DNA from: Peptococcaceae bacterium
Lineage (GTDB): Bacteria > Bacillota > Desulfotomaculia > Desulfotomaculales > JACDOK01
Assembly: GCA_017656185.1 (NCBI GenBank)
Contig: JACDOK010000023.1
Coordinates: forward strand, 1-32,142
DNA: 32,142 nucleotides
Reading direction: 5' to 3'
In this document: positions 14,369 through 22,157 of the stretch, one piece after another
Layout of the letters: each line of letters opens with the position of its first letter
Position numbering within the stretch: position 1 is the stretch's first letter
The notes under the pieces: generated by a model
Database searches by the model: none
What the model was told of the DNA's origin: nothing
The model's input: the letters and a program-made list of their open reading frames with translations, nothing else
Translations under genes and position numbers: made by a program

Positions 14369-16030
14369 TTGTTAAGGATGTTTCGGCAGCGGTTGCGGCA
14401 GTTCCACAGGTATCGCCAGATCGCCCGCATTTTAACGAAGCACGGTTTCGATTATTTTGTGCATCTATTTCGCCTGGCAGATCTGGTAGCATATCCCCGC
14501 AGGTTGGTTACCAGGCGCCAGCGAACCGTATACCGGATGTCAGCGCCGGAACGGTTTCGCATCATGCTCCAGGAACTCGGTCCCACCTTTATCAAGTTGG
14601 GGCAAATTATGTCCACGCGCGCCGACCTGCTGCCGCAAAACTATATCAGCGAACTGGAAAAACTGCAGGACAGGGTGCCGCCGGTAAGGTTCGAGGACAT
14701 CAGCAAACAGGTGGAACAGTCGTTAAACCGTCCCCTGGCGGATATCTTCGCCCATTTTGAGGAGGAGCCTCTTGCGGCGGCATCCATCGCCCAGGTCCAC
14801 CGGGCGACCCTGAAAACGGGTGAAGATGTCGTCGTTAAAGTCCAGCGCCCCGGCGTAGCAGAATTAACCGCCGTTGATGTCCAGATTCTGCGCGATTTTG
14901 CCTACCTTGCCGAAAAACACACGGCCTGGGGACAAATCTACAGCTTCACCGAAATGGCCGACGAATTTGCGGACACCATTGCTGAGGAGACTGACTTTCG
15001 TGTCGAAGGGCGCCACGCCGACACCATTCGCCACAACTTCGATACCGATGACAGGGTTTATATTCCCAAAGTGTATTGGGATTTCACTGCTAAAGAAGTT
15101 CTTACCATGGAATACGTGGACGCGGTCAAGCTCAACAACCTGCAGGCGTTGGAAGCCGCCGGCATTGACCGCTCTTCTCTCGCCCGCACGCTGGCCGATG
15201 TGCTGCTCCGGCAGATATTGATTGACGGGGTTTTCCACGCCGATCCCCACCCCGGAAACCTTGCCGTACTGCCCGACGGGCGCCTGGTCTTCATGGATCT
15301 CGGGATTATCGGGAACCTAACCCCGCAAGCACGCGATCACATAGGAACAATGGTCCTCGGCCTGGTCAAACGCAGCGCCGAAATGGTATCCCGCGCCATC
15401 ATCGAAATGGGGCAGGTCCCGCCAACAGTCAACAAAGATGCCCTGCAGCGGGATATTTATAAATTGCAGCAAAAATACTACGAAATCCCCCTCAGCCAGA
15501 TCAATATCACCGAATCTCTTACCGAACTCCTCCAGGTAGCCTTTAAACACCGTATCAAACTGCCCAACGAAACCACCATGGTGATCAAAGCCCTCATTAC
15601 CACCGACGGTGTGGTCAAAAAGTTGGATCCCCGGATCAGCATCGTCGAAATCGCCGAGCCCATCGGACGCCGGATCCTGCAGGAACGTTTTAACCCGCGC
15701 CGCTTGCAAGCCCTGCTGGCCGAAAAACTGCCCCAGTACGCCCACCTGCTGGAACAATTCCCCTTCCAGGTCAGCGAGCTGCTGGAGCAGGCTACCGGTG
15801 GAACCTTTAAGTTAAACCAGGAAAACCCCGCTCTTAATCGCCTGGCAAACAATGCCGGAAAATGGATCAACCGCCTGGTTTGGGGTTTCATCACCGGTAC
15901 CTTGTTTATCACCGCCGGCTTGTTTGCCGATATCGGCTACCGCCTGTTCAACACCTTTGAGGTCGTTGACGCAGCCCTGGTCACCGCATTCGGTTTACTG
16001 CTGTGGTTATTGCTCACCAGCCGCCGCTAA
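14369..16030 (+). CDS. UbiB/ABC1/ADCK family protein kinase-like protein
   Basis: A 553-residue atypical kinase-like protein of the UbiB/ABC1 (ADCK) family, linked elsewhere to isoprenoid quinone synthesis. Family motifs are all present: KLGQ at residues 76-79 ([16 protein letters not shown]), the Ala-rich loop AAASIAQVH, the lysine strand VVVKVQRP, the catalytic HADPHPGN at 290-297 and MDLG at 309-312. Two C-terminal membrane helices ([17 protein letters not shown] and [15 protein letters not shown]) anchor it. I start at the TTG at 14369 because GGGAGG at 14355-14360 lies 8 bases upstream; the ATG at 14351 has no ribosome site. It separates the che operon from motAB. A link to motility is not expected from the family. 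Confidence 0.93.
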   Translation: MLRMFRQRLRQFHRYRQIARILTKHGFDYFVHLFRLADLVAYPRRLVTRRQRTVYRMSAPERFRIMLQELGPTFIKLGQIMSTRADLLPQNYISELEKLQDRVPPVRFEDISKQVEQSLNRPLADIFAHFEEEPLAAASIAQVHRATLKTGEDVVVKVQRPGVAELTAVDVQILRDFAYLAEKHTAWGQIYSFTEMADEFADTIAEETDFRVEGRHADTIRHNFDTDDRVYIPKVYWDFTAKEVLTMEYVDAVKLNNLQALEAAGIDRSSLARTLADVLLRQILIDGVFHADPHPGNLAVLPDGRLVFMDLGIIGNLTPQARDHIGTMVLGLVKRSAEMVSRAIIEMGQVPPTVNKDALQRDIYKLQQKYYEIPLSQINITESLTELLQVAFKHRIKLPNETTMVIKALITTDGVVKKLDPRISIVEIAEPIGRRILQERFNPRRLQALLAEKLPQYAHLLEQFPFQVSELLEQATGGTFKLNQENPALNRLANNAGKWINRLVWGFITGTLFITAGLFADIGYRLFNTFEVVDAALVTAFGLLLWLLLTSRR

Positions 16031-16141
16031 ACCTTACCAATATTTCCTATGAAAAATTGTGGAAATTGTCAAAAGAAGCAGGAAAAACTTGGCGCAACGC
16101 GAAATTAGTCTTAATTTCCTATTTTCGAAGGGGGACATCCT

Positions 16142-16945
16142 GTGGACCTGGCGACCTTGATAGGCATTATAATCAGCTTTGTCAGCCTCGTTGGTGGGTT
16201 TTTGCTTGAAGGCGGACACGGTGACATGCTGGTTGTGTACACATCTATGATCATCGTATTCGGCGGCACCATAGGGGCCACCATGTCCGGTTTTTCTTTC
16301 TATGAACTTAAAGTCCTCCCAGCAGCCATACGGGCATTGCTATTTCACAAACTGCCATCCGAACCTGCGGTGGTGCAGCAAATTGTAGACTTGGCGGAAA
16401 AAGCCCGCCGCGAAGGTCTTCTGGCCCTTGAAAACCAAATTGAAGAAATCGATGATCAATTTTTAAAAAAAGGTATGCAGTTGGTGGTGGACGGCGCTGA
16501 CCCCGAGGTGGTGCGCAGCGTCCTGCAGACCGAAATTTATTCAATTCAGGAACGTCACCGTATTGCCCAGGATATTTTTGAGGCGGCCGGCGGATACGCC
16601 CCCACGATGGGCATTATCGGCACCGTGATGGGGTTGATTCACGTTCTCGGCAACCTCACTGATCCTGACTCATTGGGACCGGCTATTGCCGTGGCCTTCA
16701 CGGCCACCCTATACGGCGTATGCAGTGCCAATGTCGTTTACTTCCCTATCGCCGCGCGCCTTAAAAACATCAGCCGCAAAGAAATCACGATCAGGCTTTT
16801 GATGATGGAGGGCATTACCGCCCTGCAGGCCGGCAACAACCCGCTTATCATTTCCGAACAACTGGTAGCCTTCCTGCACCCCAAAGAAAAACAGCAAGCG
16901 TTAGAACACAGCGAGCAGGGTAGTGAAACCTATGAGATCTCATAA
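16142..16945 (+). CDS. motA: Flagellar motor stator protein MotA
   Basis: A 267-residue stator subunit of the flagellar motor, in the inner membrane, forming the ion channel with MotB. Four membrane segments are visible: ATLIGIIISFVSLVGGFLL, MLVVYTSMIIVFGGTIGAT, APTMGIIGTVMGLIHVLG and GPAIAVAFTATLYGVCSANV. The large cytoplasmic loop between the second and third carries the charged residues that meet FliG (EKARREGLLALENQIEEI). The GTG at 16142 follows GAAGGGGG. It overlaps motB by 14 bases, so the two are coupled. Confidence 0.97.
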   Translation: MDLATLIGIIISFVSLVGGFLLEGGHGDMLVVYTSMIIVFGGTIGATMSGFSFYELKVLPAAIRALLFHKLPSEPAVVQQIVDLAEKARREGLLALENQIEEIDDQFLKKGMQLVVDGADPEVVRSVLQTEIYSIQERHRIAQDIFEAAGGYAPTMGIIGTVMGLIHVLGNLTDPDSLGPAIAVAFTATLYGVCSANVVYFPIAARLKNISRKEITIRLLMMEGITALQAGNNPLIISEQLVAFLHPKEKQQALEHSEQGSETYEIS

Positions 16946-17717
16946 TAATAGAATTCAACAACACGGCGAAGATCGTAAACCAAATCACGAGCGCTGGTTG
17001 ATTACCTATGCTGACCTGATCACTCTGCTTCTGATTTTCTTCGTAGTTTTGTATTCCTTCAGTAAAATTGATGCCGAAAAGTTCGCCGCCATCGCCGAAT
17101 CTTTAACCAAGGCTTTAGGCGGCGGGCAAATGAGTTTTATTTTGGATCAACCAGGCACCTCCATTGCGCCCGGCCTTCAAAATCAGTCCAACGATATTGA
17201 CCTGCAGCAAAGCGCCGAAGCAGTACAATTGGCCAGAATTGAAGGACAGCTTAGAAAATTCATTAAAGAAAAGGGCCTTGATGCATCGATTAGTGTTATT
17301 TCAGAGGAACGGGGTGTTGTTTTAAGTATCCAGGATACGGTCCTTTTTGAATCCGGAAAAGCACGCTTAACGCCTGAAGCAAAAGAGATCATTGATGAGG
17401 TAGGACTCTTGTTACTGAGTGTACCGAATTATATTCGTATAGAAGGGCACACGGACAATCTTCCCATCCACACAAGGGAGTTCCCGTCCAACTGGGAGCT
17501 CTCGGTAGCCCGCGCCTGCAGCGTGGTGCAGAGGTTGATCAAAAAGCATAACTTTCCACCCGAACGCCTTTCCGCTACCGGCTACGGCGAATACCGTCCC
17601 CGTGTACCCAATGACACGGCTGAGCACCGCCAGATAAACCGCCGCGTGGACTTCGTAATTCTCAGCAGCAAATACATTAAGACCGAACCCAAACCCTTAT
17701 TCGAGCTATCTGAATAA
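16932..17717 (+). CDS. motB: Flagellar motor stator protein MotB
   Basis: A 261-residue stator subunit. A single N-terminal membrane helix contains the ion-carrying Asp at D28 in WLITYADLITLLLIFFVVLY. A plug region follows, then an OmpA-like peptidoglycan-binding domain (about 140-250) with RIEGHTDNLPI, SNWELSVARA, LSATGYGEYRP and NRRVDFVI. I use the ATG at 16932; a GTG at 16923 in frame is only 2 bases from the AGGG site. The gene overlaps motA. Ion type (H+ or Na+) cannot be decided here. Confidence 0.97.
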   Translation: MRSHNNRIQQHGEDRKPNHERWLITYADLITLLLIFFVVLYSFSKIDAEKFAAIAESLTKALGGGQMSFILDQPGTSIAPGLQNQSNDIDLQQSAEAVQLARIEGQLRKFIKEKGLDASISVISEERGVVLSIQDTVLFESGKARLTPEAKEIIDEVGLLLLSVPNYIRIEGHTDNLPIHTREFPSNWELSVARACSVVQRLIKKHNFPPERLSATGYGEYRPRVPNDTAEHRQINRRVDFVILSSKYIKTEPKPLFELSE

Positions 17718-17732
17718 ACACAGCGATCATTC

Positions 17733-17761
17733 TTGCATTGAGACCTTAAGGGTGGTATAAT
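17733..17761 (+). promoter_or_regulatory. Promoter of tRNA-Val
   Basis: TTGCAT at 17733-17738, a 17-base spacer and a perfect TATAAT at 17756-17761 form a housekeeping promoter. It ends 12 bases before the tRNA. Confidence 0.8.
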
Positions 17762-17773
17762 AAATATTGCTTC

Positions 17774-17848
17774 GGGCGCGTAGCTCAGGGGGAGAGCGCT
17801 TGACTCACATTCAAGAGGTCGGAGGTTCGAAACCTCCCGCGCCCACCA
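17774..17848 (+). tRNA. tRNA-Val (anticodon CAC)
   Basis: All arms fold in 75 bases: acceptor GGGCGCG with CGCGCCC, D stem GCTC/GAGC, anticodon stem CTTGA/TCAAG around CTCACAT, and T stem GGAGG/CCTCC around TTCGAAA. The anticodon CAC (position 34-36) reads GTG, so it carries valine. Discriminator A and a genomically encoded CCA are present. It is a single gene with its own promoter and terminator, downstream of motB. Confidence 0.97.
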
Positions 17849-17862
17849 GTTATAACCAGTTT

Positions 17863-17891
17863 ACCAGATGGAGTTTTCATCTGGTTTTTTG
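17863..17891 (+). terminator. Rho-independent terminator of tRNA-Val
   Basis: CCAGATG pairs with CATCTGG across GAGTTTT and is followed by six T. It lies 15 bases after the tRNA. Confidence 0.88.
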
Positions 17892-17910
17892 TTTTTTGGC
17901 CTGAAAAAGC

Positions 17911-17941
17911 TGCTTCCTTACCTTTACAAGTGGGGAAGCAT
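17911..17941 (+). repeat. CTTTACA-loop hairpin, copy 1
   Basis: TGCTTCCTTACC and GTGGGGAAGCA form an imperfect stem around TTTACAA. This is the most decayed of three related hairpins (others at 18447-18472 and 21991-22021). It is followed by AAAAGGAGG and a 7-codon reading frame (17962-17985), which looks like the truncated start of a lost gene. Confidence 0.5.
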
Positions 17942-17981
17942 ATCTATGTTGAAAAGGAGGTATGGTGGTAAAAATGATTAA

Positions 17982-18080
17982 CTAACGACTGTTTCCAAAT
18001 CCAAAACCAATCAGGTGTTTACGCTTTTGCTTAGCTCTTGTACAGGCCAAACTTGCTTTATTAACTAACTCGTTAATCAT
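17982..18080 (-). pseudogene. Short basic reading-frame remnant
   Basis: A 32-codon frame from ATG 18080 to TAG 17982, basic (ACTRAKQKRKH) and without a ribosome site. The open frame extends upstream as RTNNEVSNFMINELVNKASL, which overlaps the end of the next minus-strand frame in a shifted register. It is probably a decayed continuation of that gene. I do not recognise it. Confidence 0.3.
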
Positions 18081-18096
18081 AAAGTTTGACACTTCG

Positions 18097-18249
18097 TTAT
18101 TGGTCCGGCGATAATGCATCCACCATCCTGCGAGCCGCCTCAGGCCCGATAGGAGCCTCATTGCCTACCAGCAACACGTCCTGCATAGGCGGTATTTCAA
18201 ATTCAGATAAAGAGAGTTGAATTTCCGCCTTTTTTTTTACAGTCGTCAT
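18097..18249 (-). CDS. Small 50-residue frame, possibly the shifted part of a broken gene
   Basis: From ATG 18249 a frame encodes 50 residues, MTTVKKKAEIQLSLSEFEIP and onwards, including GPEAARRMVDAL. The composition looks like real protein. The only good ribosome site (GGAGAGG) instead serves the ATG at 18257 in another frame, MSYDDCKKK, which meets this frame at a run of nine A (18238-18230 on the minus strand). Either a one-base shift broke the gene or slippage at the run joins the frames. It lies in decayed DNA beside cheA copy 2. Family unknown. Confidence 0.35.
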   Translation of the reverse strand: MTTVKKKAEIQLSLSEFEIPPMQDVLLVGNEAPIGPEAARRMVDALSPDQ

Positions 18250-18446
18250 AACTCATTAATATATACCTCTCCATAGCTATATTGATTAACACAACCTGTC
18301 ATAAATAACCAATATTTGATTTTCTACGACATTTCCAATAGTCCTGCCTGAAACGGTTTTATAGAATCTTTTCCTATATTTTCGCTAAGGTTAGCATTGC
18401 CTAATTTAACCGGCCCATACCCCAACCATCGAAAATAAATGCACAA
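18250..18446. other. Spacer with no recognised gene
   Basis: AT-rich DNA with a possible promoter region for the small minus-strand frame. A dyad GGTTA...TAACC occurs near 18391-18413. A long minus-strand open frame here runs through a repeat hairpin and has no family features, so I do not call it. Confidence 0.3.
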
Positions 18447-18472
18447 CTTCCCCGCCTGTAAAGACGGGGAAG
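18447..18472 (-). repeat. CTTTACA-loop hairpin, copy 2
   Basis: CTTCCCCG pairs perfectly with CGGGGAAG around a 10-base loop which, on the minus strand, reads TCTTTACAGG. It is related to copies at 17911 and 21991. On the plus strand GGGAGG and an ATG (18499) follow, as for copy 1. Confidence 0.6.
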
Positions 18473-18629
18473 CGTATCCATTAAATAAGGGAGGCATTAT
18501 GAACGGTTTAGCTAAAGTGCAAGCATTAAACTTCCAATATGCAGGTAAAAGCCGGACAAATGTTTTTCCTGTCCCTTCGGGCAATTTAAATAATCCCAAT
18601 ATTTCAGCTACTCATTTTTCGTGCTTTAA

Positions 18630-18880
18630 CTATTCCTCGTCGTCCTCAAACGTGTTGTTTTTTATTGCTTCTAAAAGTTCGTCAATAAGGCGATCTAATG
18701 CTTCTTCAGGACTTGCGCCATATTCTTCGGCCAGTTCTTTTAGAATATCGCGTTCTTTAATACCAACCAGCCCCCTAATAGATCTTATTGAGCGTTTATT
18801 CAGATTTAAAACAAGTAAAACCTTTTCCCGGTTTTACAATACCTTTCAAGGCACCATTGGCTCGTTTGGGTAATAAGAAA
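18630..18880 (-). pseudogene. Remnant of an unknown acidic helical protein
   Basis: A minus-strand frame ending at TAG 18630 encodes a credible C-terminus (KERDILKELAEEYGASPEEA, then RLIDELLEA, ending FEDDEE) but has no start codon before the in-frame TAA at 18834. Upstream, another frame gives ANGALKGIVKPGKG, consistent with one frameshift near 18820. The remnant abuts the 3' end of cheA copy 2. The family is not recognised; the helical, acidic pattern is compatible with a small regulatory or antitoxin-like protein, but this is a guess. Confidence 0.4.
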
Positions 18881-18881
18881 C

Positions 18882-20981
18882 CTAACCGGCTCGAGCCGAC
18901 ACCTTATCTTCTTTCCTGGTAAATTCCTGTACCAGCGCCTGCACGTCGACAATAAGAGCCACATTACCGTCGCCCAGAATAGTTGCCCCGGAAAGCCCCG
19001 GAATACGTCCCAGGTACTTACCAAGCGACTTGATGACAATCTCTTGCTCGCCGATGAGGTAATCTACCACCACACCCACCATATTCTCAGCTGTTCCGAT
19101 GATGACAACGGATAGTTTATCTTTGGCTTCCGACCTTTCCCCAAACAATTCTGCCAGGCGCACGAGAGGTAGCACGGAACCGCGAACCACGATAACTTCG
19201 CGGTCCTTGACCAATTGGATCTCGTTGCAGGTAATCTGGATCGTTTCCTGGACGTTAGCAAGGGGGAAAGCGTAGATTTTATTAGCGAGACTAACCATCA
19301 GCGCCCTGATAATAGCCAGGGTTAAAGGTAATTTAATAATGAATTGGGTACCTTTCCCCGGTGAACTTTTGACATCCACGGTACCATTAATTTGTTCGAT
19401 TTGATTACGCACTACATCCATCCCCACCCCGCGACCGGAAAGGTCACTAACCTCGGCGGCGGTGGAAAAACCTGGCCTAAAAATCAGGTCTATGGCATCC
19501 TTATCACTCATACGCTCGGCGCTTTCAGCGTCTACGACGCCTTTTTGTATGGCGGCTTGCTTAACTTTGGCAGGGTCAATCCCGCGCCCGTCATCCTCCA
19601 CAATGATCACGATATGGTTCTCTTCGTGATAAGCTTTGAGCTTCAGCATACCAGTTACAGGTTTACCCAGCTGCCGGCGCTCCTCAGCCGTTTCAATGCC
19701 ATGATCGATAGCGTTGCGTACCAGGTGTAACAACGGCTCACCGATTATCTCAATGATATTGCGATCAAGCTCGGTTTCCCGGCCCTCTATCACCAGATTG
19801 ATTTCTTTGCCGAGTTTGTGAGCTATGTCCCGCACCATGCGTGGAAAACGGCTGAAAACCTGGTTAATCGGCAACATCCGGGCCTTCATTATCTCATCTT
19901 GTAAATTCCCGGTAACCTGCCCCAAATGGTTGGATATCTCACTGATAGTGTCAACGAGTTCATCACTCTTTTGTCCACTTTCCATCAGCTCGGCAAAGCG
20001 GTCCAACCGGGTACGCTCTATGACAAGTTCTCCTACCAAATTCATCAAATTATCCAACTTATCAACGCTAATCCGTACTGTACGCACTGTTTTTGGGGTC
20101 GCCATGCCGGAAGGACCGTCCGCTTTTTTGTCCGCAGCGGCGTTTGCCGTCTTGGAAGCGGCAAGAGACGCCTCTTCCTCCGCATTAGACGATGTGGTAG
20201 ATGTAAACTCGTCATCGGAAACCCTAACCGGCGTTACTCGTGCATCTTCGATTTCGGCAATCCCTAATATCTTCTGGCGGAGTTCATCAGCAGTTTTTTC
20301 AGAAACAGCAACTAAATCAAATTCACGATCAAATTCTCCTTCTTCAAGCTGCTCGGCTGGAGGTTCAGATTTGATGACCTCGCCCATCCCTTCCAGCCTA
20401 TCGAACACCATAAAGGCTCTCACATTTTTCATTTGGCAATCGGGATCTAAAATAACACGAATGCGATAAGCGTTAAGTCCGCGTAAAAGAGCCTCGCGGA
20501 TTATTTCTATCTCTGCGTCGGTCAACTCCGGCTCGTTTTCGCTCTCTCCACCGGAAGAAACACTAAGCGGTTGACTTTCCGCCGGCCCACTTTCCTGATC
20601 GCTTTCTCCACGAAAATACTTTCCTAATTTTGCCATAATTGGATCAATATCAACATCAGCGTCGCCGCCCACTACTTTGTCACGCAGCAACTTAAGTGTA
20701 TCAAGGGCCTCGAACAAGACATCAATCATTTCGCTGGTTACCCGGAGCTCGCCTTGTCTGATACGGTCAAACAGGTTCTCCATTTCGTGGGTTAAGGCTG
20801 ACATTTTATCGTAACCCATGATAGCAGAAGACCCTTTGATGGTATGGGCAGCACGGAAAATCTCCTGAACCACCTCCGGGCTTTCCCCGGCGCGCTCCAG
20901 TTGTAGAAAACCATCGCTGATAACCTCGATCTTTTCGTCCAATTCGTCCAGGAAAACCCCGAGTTCCTCATCTGAAAACAT
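18882..20981 (-). CDS. cheA: Chemotaxis histidine kinase CheA (copy 2)
   Basis: A 699-residue CheA with the same P1-P5 layout as copy 1 and the same H46, N box and ATP-lid motifs. It differs from copy 1 only at residues 5-8 (EELG) and in the last few residues (ARAG in place of ACAS). The ATG at 20981 has GGGAGG 9 bases upstream, a leader different from copy 1. It is the last gene of the riboswitch-MCP-cheW-cheX-cheY-cheA unit, 13 bases after cheY. It probably serves this second set of signalling proteins while being biochemically the same kinase. The identical core points to recent gene conversion or duplication. Confidence 0.97.
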   Translation of the reverse strand: MFSDEELGVFLDELDEKIEVISDGFLQLERAGESPEVVQEIFRAAHTIKGSSAIMGYDKMSALTHEMENLFDRIRQGELRVTSEMIDVLFEALDTLKLLRDKVVGGDADVDIDPIMAKLGKYFRGESDQESGPAESQPLSVSSGGESENEPELTDAEIEIIREALLRGLNAYRIRVILDPDCQMKNVRAFMVFDRLEGMGEVIKSEPPAEQLEEGEFDREFDLVAVSEKTADELRQKILGIAEIEDARVTPVRVSDDEFTSTTSSNAEEEASLAASKTANAAADKKADGPSGMATPKTVRTVRISVDKLDNLMNLVGELVIERTRLDRFAELMESGQKSDELVDTISEISNHLGQVTGNLQDEIMKARMLPINQVFSRFPRMVRDIAHKLGKEINLVIEGRETELDRNIIEIIGEPLLHLVRNAIDHGIETAEERRQLGKPVTGMLKLKAYHEENHIVIIVEDDGRGIDPAKVKQAAIQKGVVDAESAERMSDKDAIDLIFRPGFSTAAEVSDLSGRGVGMDVVRNQIEQINGTVDVKSSPGKGTQFIIKLPLTLAIIRALMVSLANKIYAFPLANVQETIQITCNEIQLVKDREVIVVRGSVLPLVRLAELFGERSEAKDKLSVVIIGTAENMVGVVVDYLIGEQEIVIKSLGKYLGRIPGLSGATILGDGNVALIVDVQALVQEFTRKEDKVSARAG
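18895..20957 (-). repeat. 2,063-bp direct repeat within cheA, copy 2
   Basis: This is the partner of 11431-13493, at an offset of 7,464 bases and in the same orientation. Recombination between the copies would remove cheW, the UbiB-like gene, motA, motB and tRNA-Val as one block. Confidence 0.9.
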
Positions 20982-20994
20982 AACTGTCACCTCC

Positions 20995-21360
20995 CTACTT
21001 GTTCAGAACCTTTTTAATCGCCTGCAGGATACGTTCTTGTTCAAAGGGCTTTACAATAAAATCTTTCGCTCCGGCCTGGATGGCCTCCATAACCATCTGT
21101 TGTTGGCCCATGGCCGTTACCATGACGATCTTGGCGTCGGGGTCCTTGGCGATGATGGCTTTAACGGCTCCGATGCCGTCCAGCTCAGGCATGGTAATAT
21201 CCATAGTTACCACATCGGGTTTGTGCTCTTCATATTTCTTAATCGCCACGGCACCGTTTTCGGCTTCGTCCACTACTTCGTAACCCGCTTTGGTAACGGT
21301 GTTCTTGATGGTCATGCGCATAAAGGCCGCATCGTCTACGACCAGGATTTTGGCAGCCAC
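20995..21360 (-). CDS. cheY: Chemotaxis response regulator CheY
   Basis: A 121-residue single-domain receiver. After phosphorylation by CheA it binds the flagellar switch. The catalytic set is complete: D9 and D10 (ILVVDDAAFMR), acceptor D54 in VVTMDITMPELDG, T82 in VMVTAMG and K104 in DFIVKPF. It closely resembles the CheY of Thermotoga and Bacillus (KAGYEVVDEAENGAVAI). The GTG at 21360 is 10 bases after GAGGGG. It lies between cheX and cheA, so kinase, regulator and phosphatase are made together. Confidence 0.96.
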   Translation of the reverse strand: MAAKILVVDDAAFMRMTIKNTVTKAGYEVVDEAENGAVAIKKYEEHKPDVVTMDITMPELDGIGAVKAIIAKDPDAKIVMVTAMGQQQMVMEAIQAGAKDFIVKPFEQERILQAIKKVLNK

Positions 21361-21392
21361 TTCTATTCATCCCCTCACAAATTTATTTTTCA

Positions 21393-21866
21393 TCAATTGA
21401 CTCCTTTAATAGCAAAGTTGATTTCTAACTGATCGTTCTCGAGATAATACGGTACACAGATGACCGGTTTTTGATTAGTCACGGTGACTTGTTCTCCGGT
21501 CAGCGTCGTAGGTGGGGTGATGGTAACGTTAATACCTGCTTCGCTCAAAAGTGTGCCACTGCGCCCCATCACCATATTGCTTAACTCCCCTAACGCACTA
21601 AGGGTCATGTCATCGATGGCCGTTATTTCCATTCCCGCCATCGCCGAAGCCAGTCTTTGGGCTGCTTTATCGGAATACGAAAAGATGACTTGCCCTTGGA
21701 TATCGCCTGTAATACCGATGATGCTAATGACGTGATGCACAGGGTAAGGCGTTTTCTTGACAAACGGCTTACCCCGGTCTGGGGACAAACCCGTGATCTG
21801 GTTAATGATTTCTAAACATGCTTGCAAAAAGTGGTTTAAAGTATCTGCTAGAACGGTATTCTCCAT
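21393..21866 (-). CDS. cheX: CheY-P phosphatase CheX
   Basis: A 157-residue CheX of the CheC/CheX/FliY phosphatase family, which dephosphorylates CheY-P in Gram-positive bacteria. The catalytic E-x-x-N motif is at E94 and N97 in LSALGELSNMVMGRSG. The flanks fit the family: GDIQGQVIFSYSD before, LSEAGINVTITPPTTLTGE after. The ATG at 21866 has AAAGGGAAG upstream; an earlier in-frame start at 21908 lacks one. The gap to cheY is 32 bases. It is the only CheC-class phosphatase gene in the window. Confidence 0.92.
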   Translation of the reverse strand: MENTVLADTLNHFLQACLEIINQITGLSPDRGKPFVKKTPYPVHHVISIIGITGDIQGQVIFSYSDKAAQRLASAMAGMEITAIDDMTLSALGELSNMVMGRSGTLLSEAGINVTITPPTTLTGEQVTVTNQKPVICVPYYLENDQLEINFAIKGVN

Positions 21867-22157
21867 ATGGCATCTTCCCTTTCCAGATTTCAGAATGGTC
21901 GTCTGCAATTTACTAATTGATTAGCTCTGAGCTATCTAACTGTCGACTTATGACAATTTGCATTACTTTTACAAGTTTAAACCTAATAGTATGCTTCCCC
22001 ACCCTAAAGGTGGGGAAGCATTTCTGTCACACGTTAAACAATCTGCATTACTCGCCCTTACTCATCCTCTTCCGTCTCAGACTAAGCCTTGGCGACCGAT
22101 TCCCGGCTCTCTGCGACAAGACGGTCATTAGGGCATAAAGATTTCTGCCTGAAACAG
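21867..22157 (-). other. Spacer between cheW and cheX with two hairpin regions
   Basis: This 291-base gap holds the perfect CTTTA-loop hairpin at 21991-22021 and a second dyad in which CCGTCT (22072-22077) pairs with AGACGG (22119-22124), with AGCC/GGCT nested inside. It contains no gene. A structured leader for cheX or a processing site is possible but unproven. Confidence 0.4.
21991..22021 (-). repeat. CTTTA-loop hairpin, copy 3 (perfect 13-bp stem)
   Basis: ATGCTTCCCCACC pairs perfectly with GGTGGGGAAGCAT around a 5-base loop. On the minus strand the loop side reads CCACCTTTAGGGTGG. Hairpins of this design are typical of the ends of IS200/IS605-type elements, but no transposase or tnpB gene is near. 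There is no T-run. Confidence 0.65.

Noticed and set aside
18391-18480. TnpB-type guide RNA (omega RNA) next to the hairpin
   Set aside because: Only the hairpin is similar to IS605 ends; there is no tnpB gene and no way to define a guide without searching the genome.
18324-18599. Minus-strand 91-codon frame
   Set aside because: It runs through the hairpin repeat at 18447-18472 and has no recognisable domain or ribosome site.
18439-18873. Plus-strand 144-codon frame with a good ribosome site at 18499
   Set aside because: It starts within a hairpin repeat and its second half is antisense to a more protein-like minus-strand remnant, with a Ser-rich shadow composition.
21867-21990. Sigma-28 promoter for cheX
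   Set aside because: A TAAA box exists but the -10 (AAGTCGACAG) is too far from GCCGATAA.
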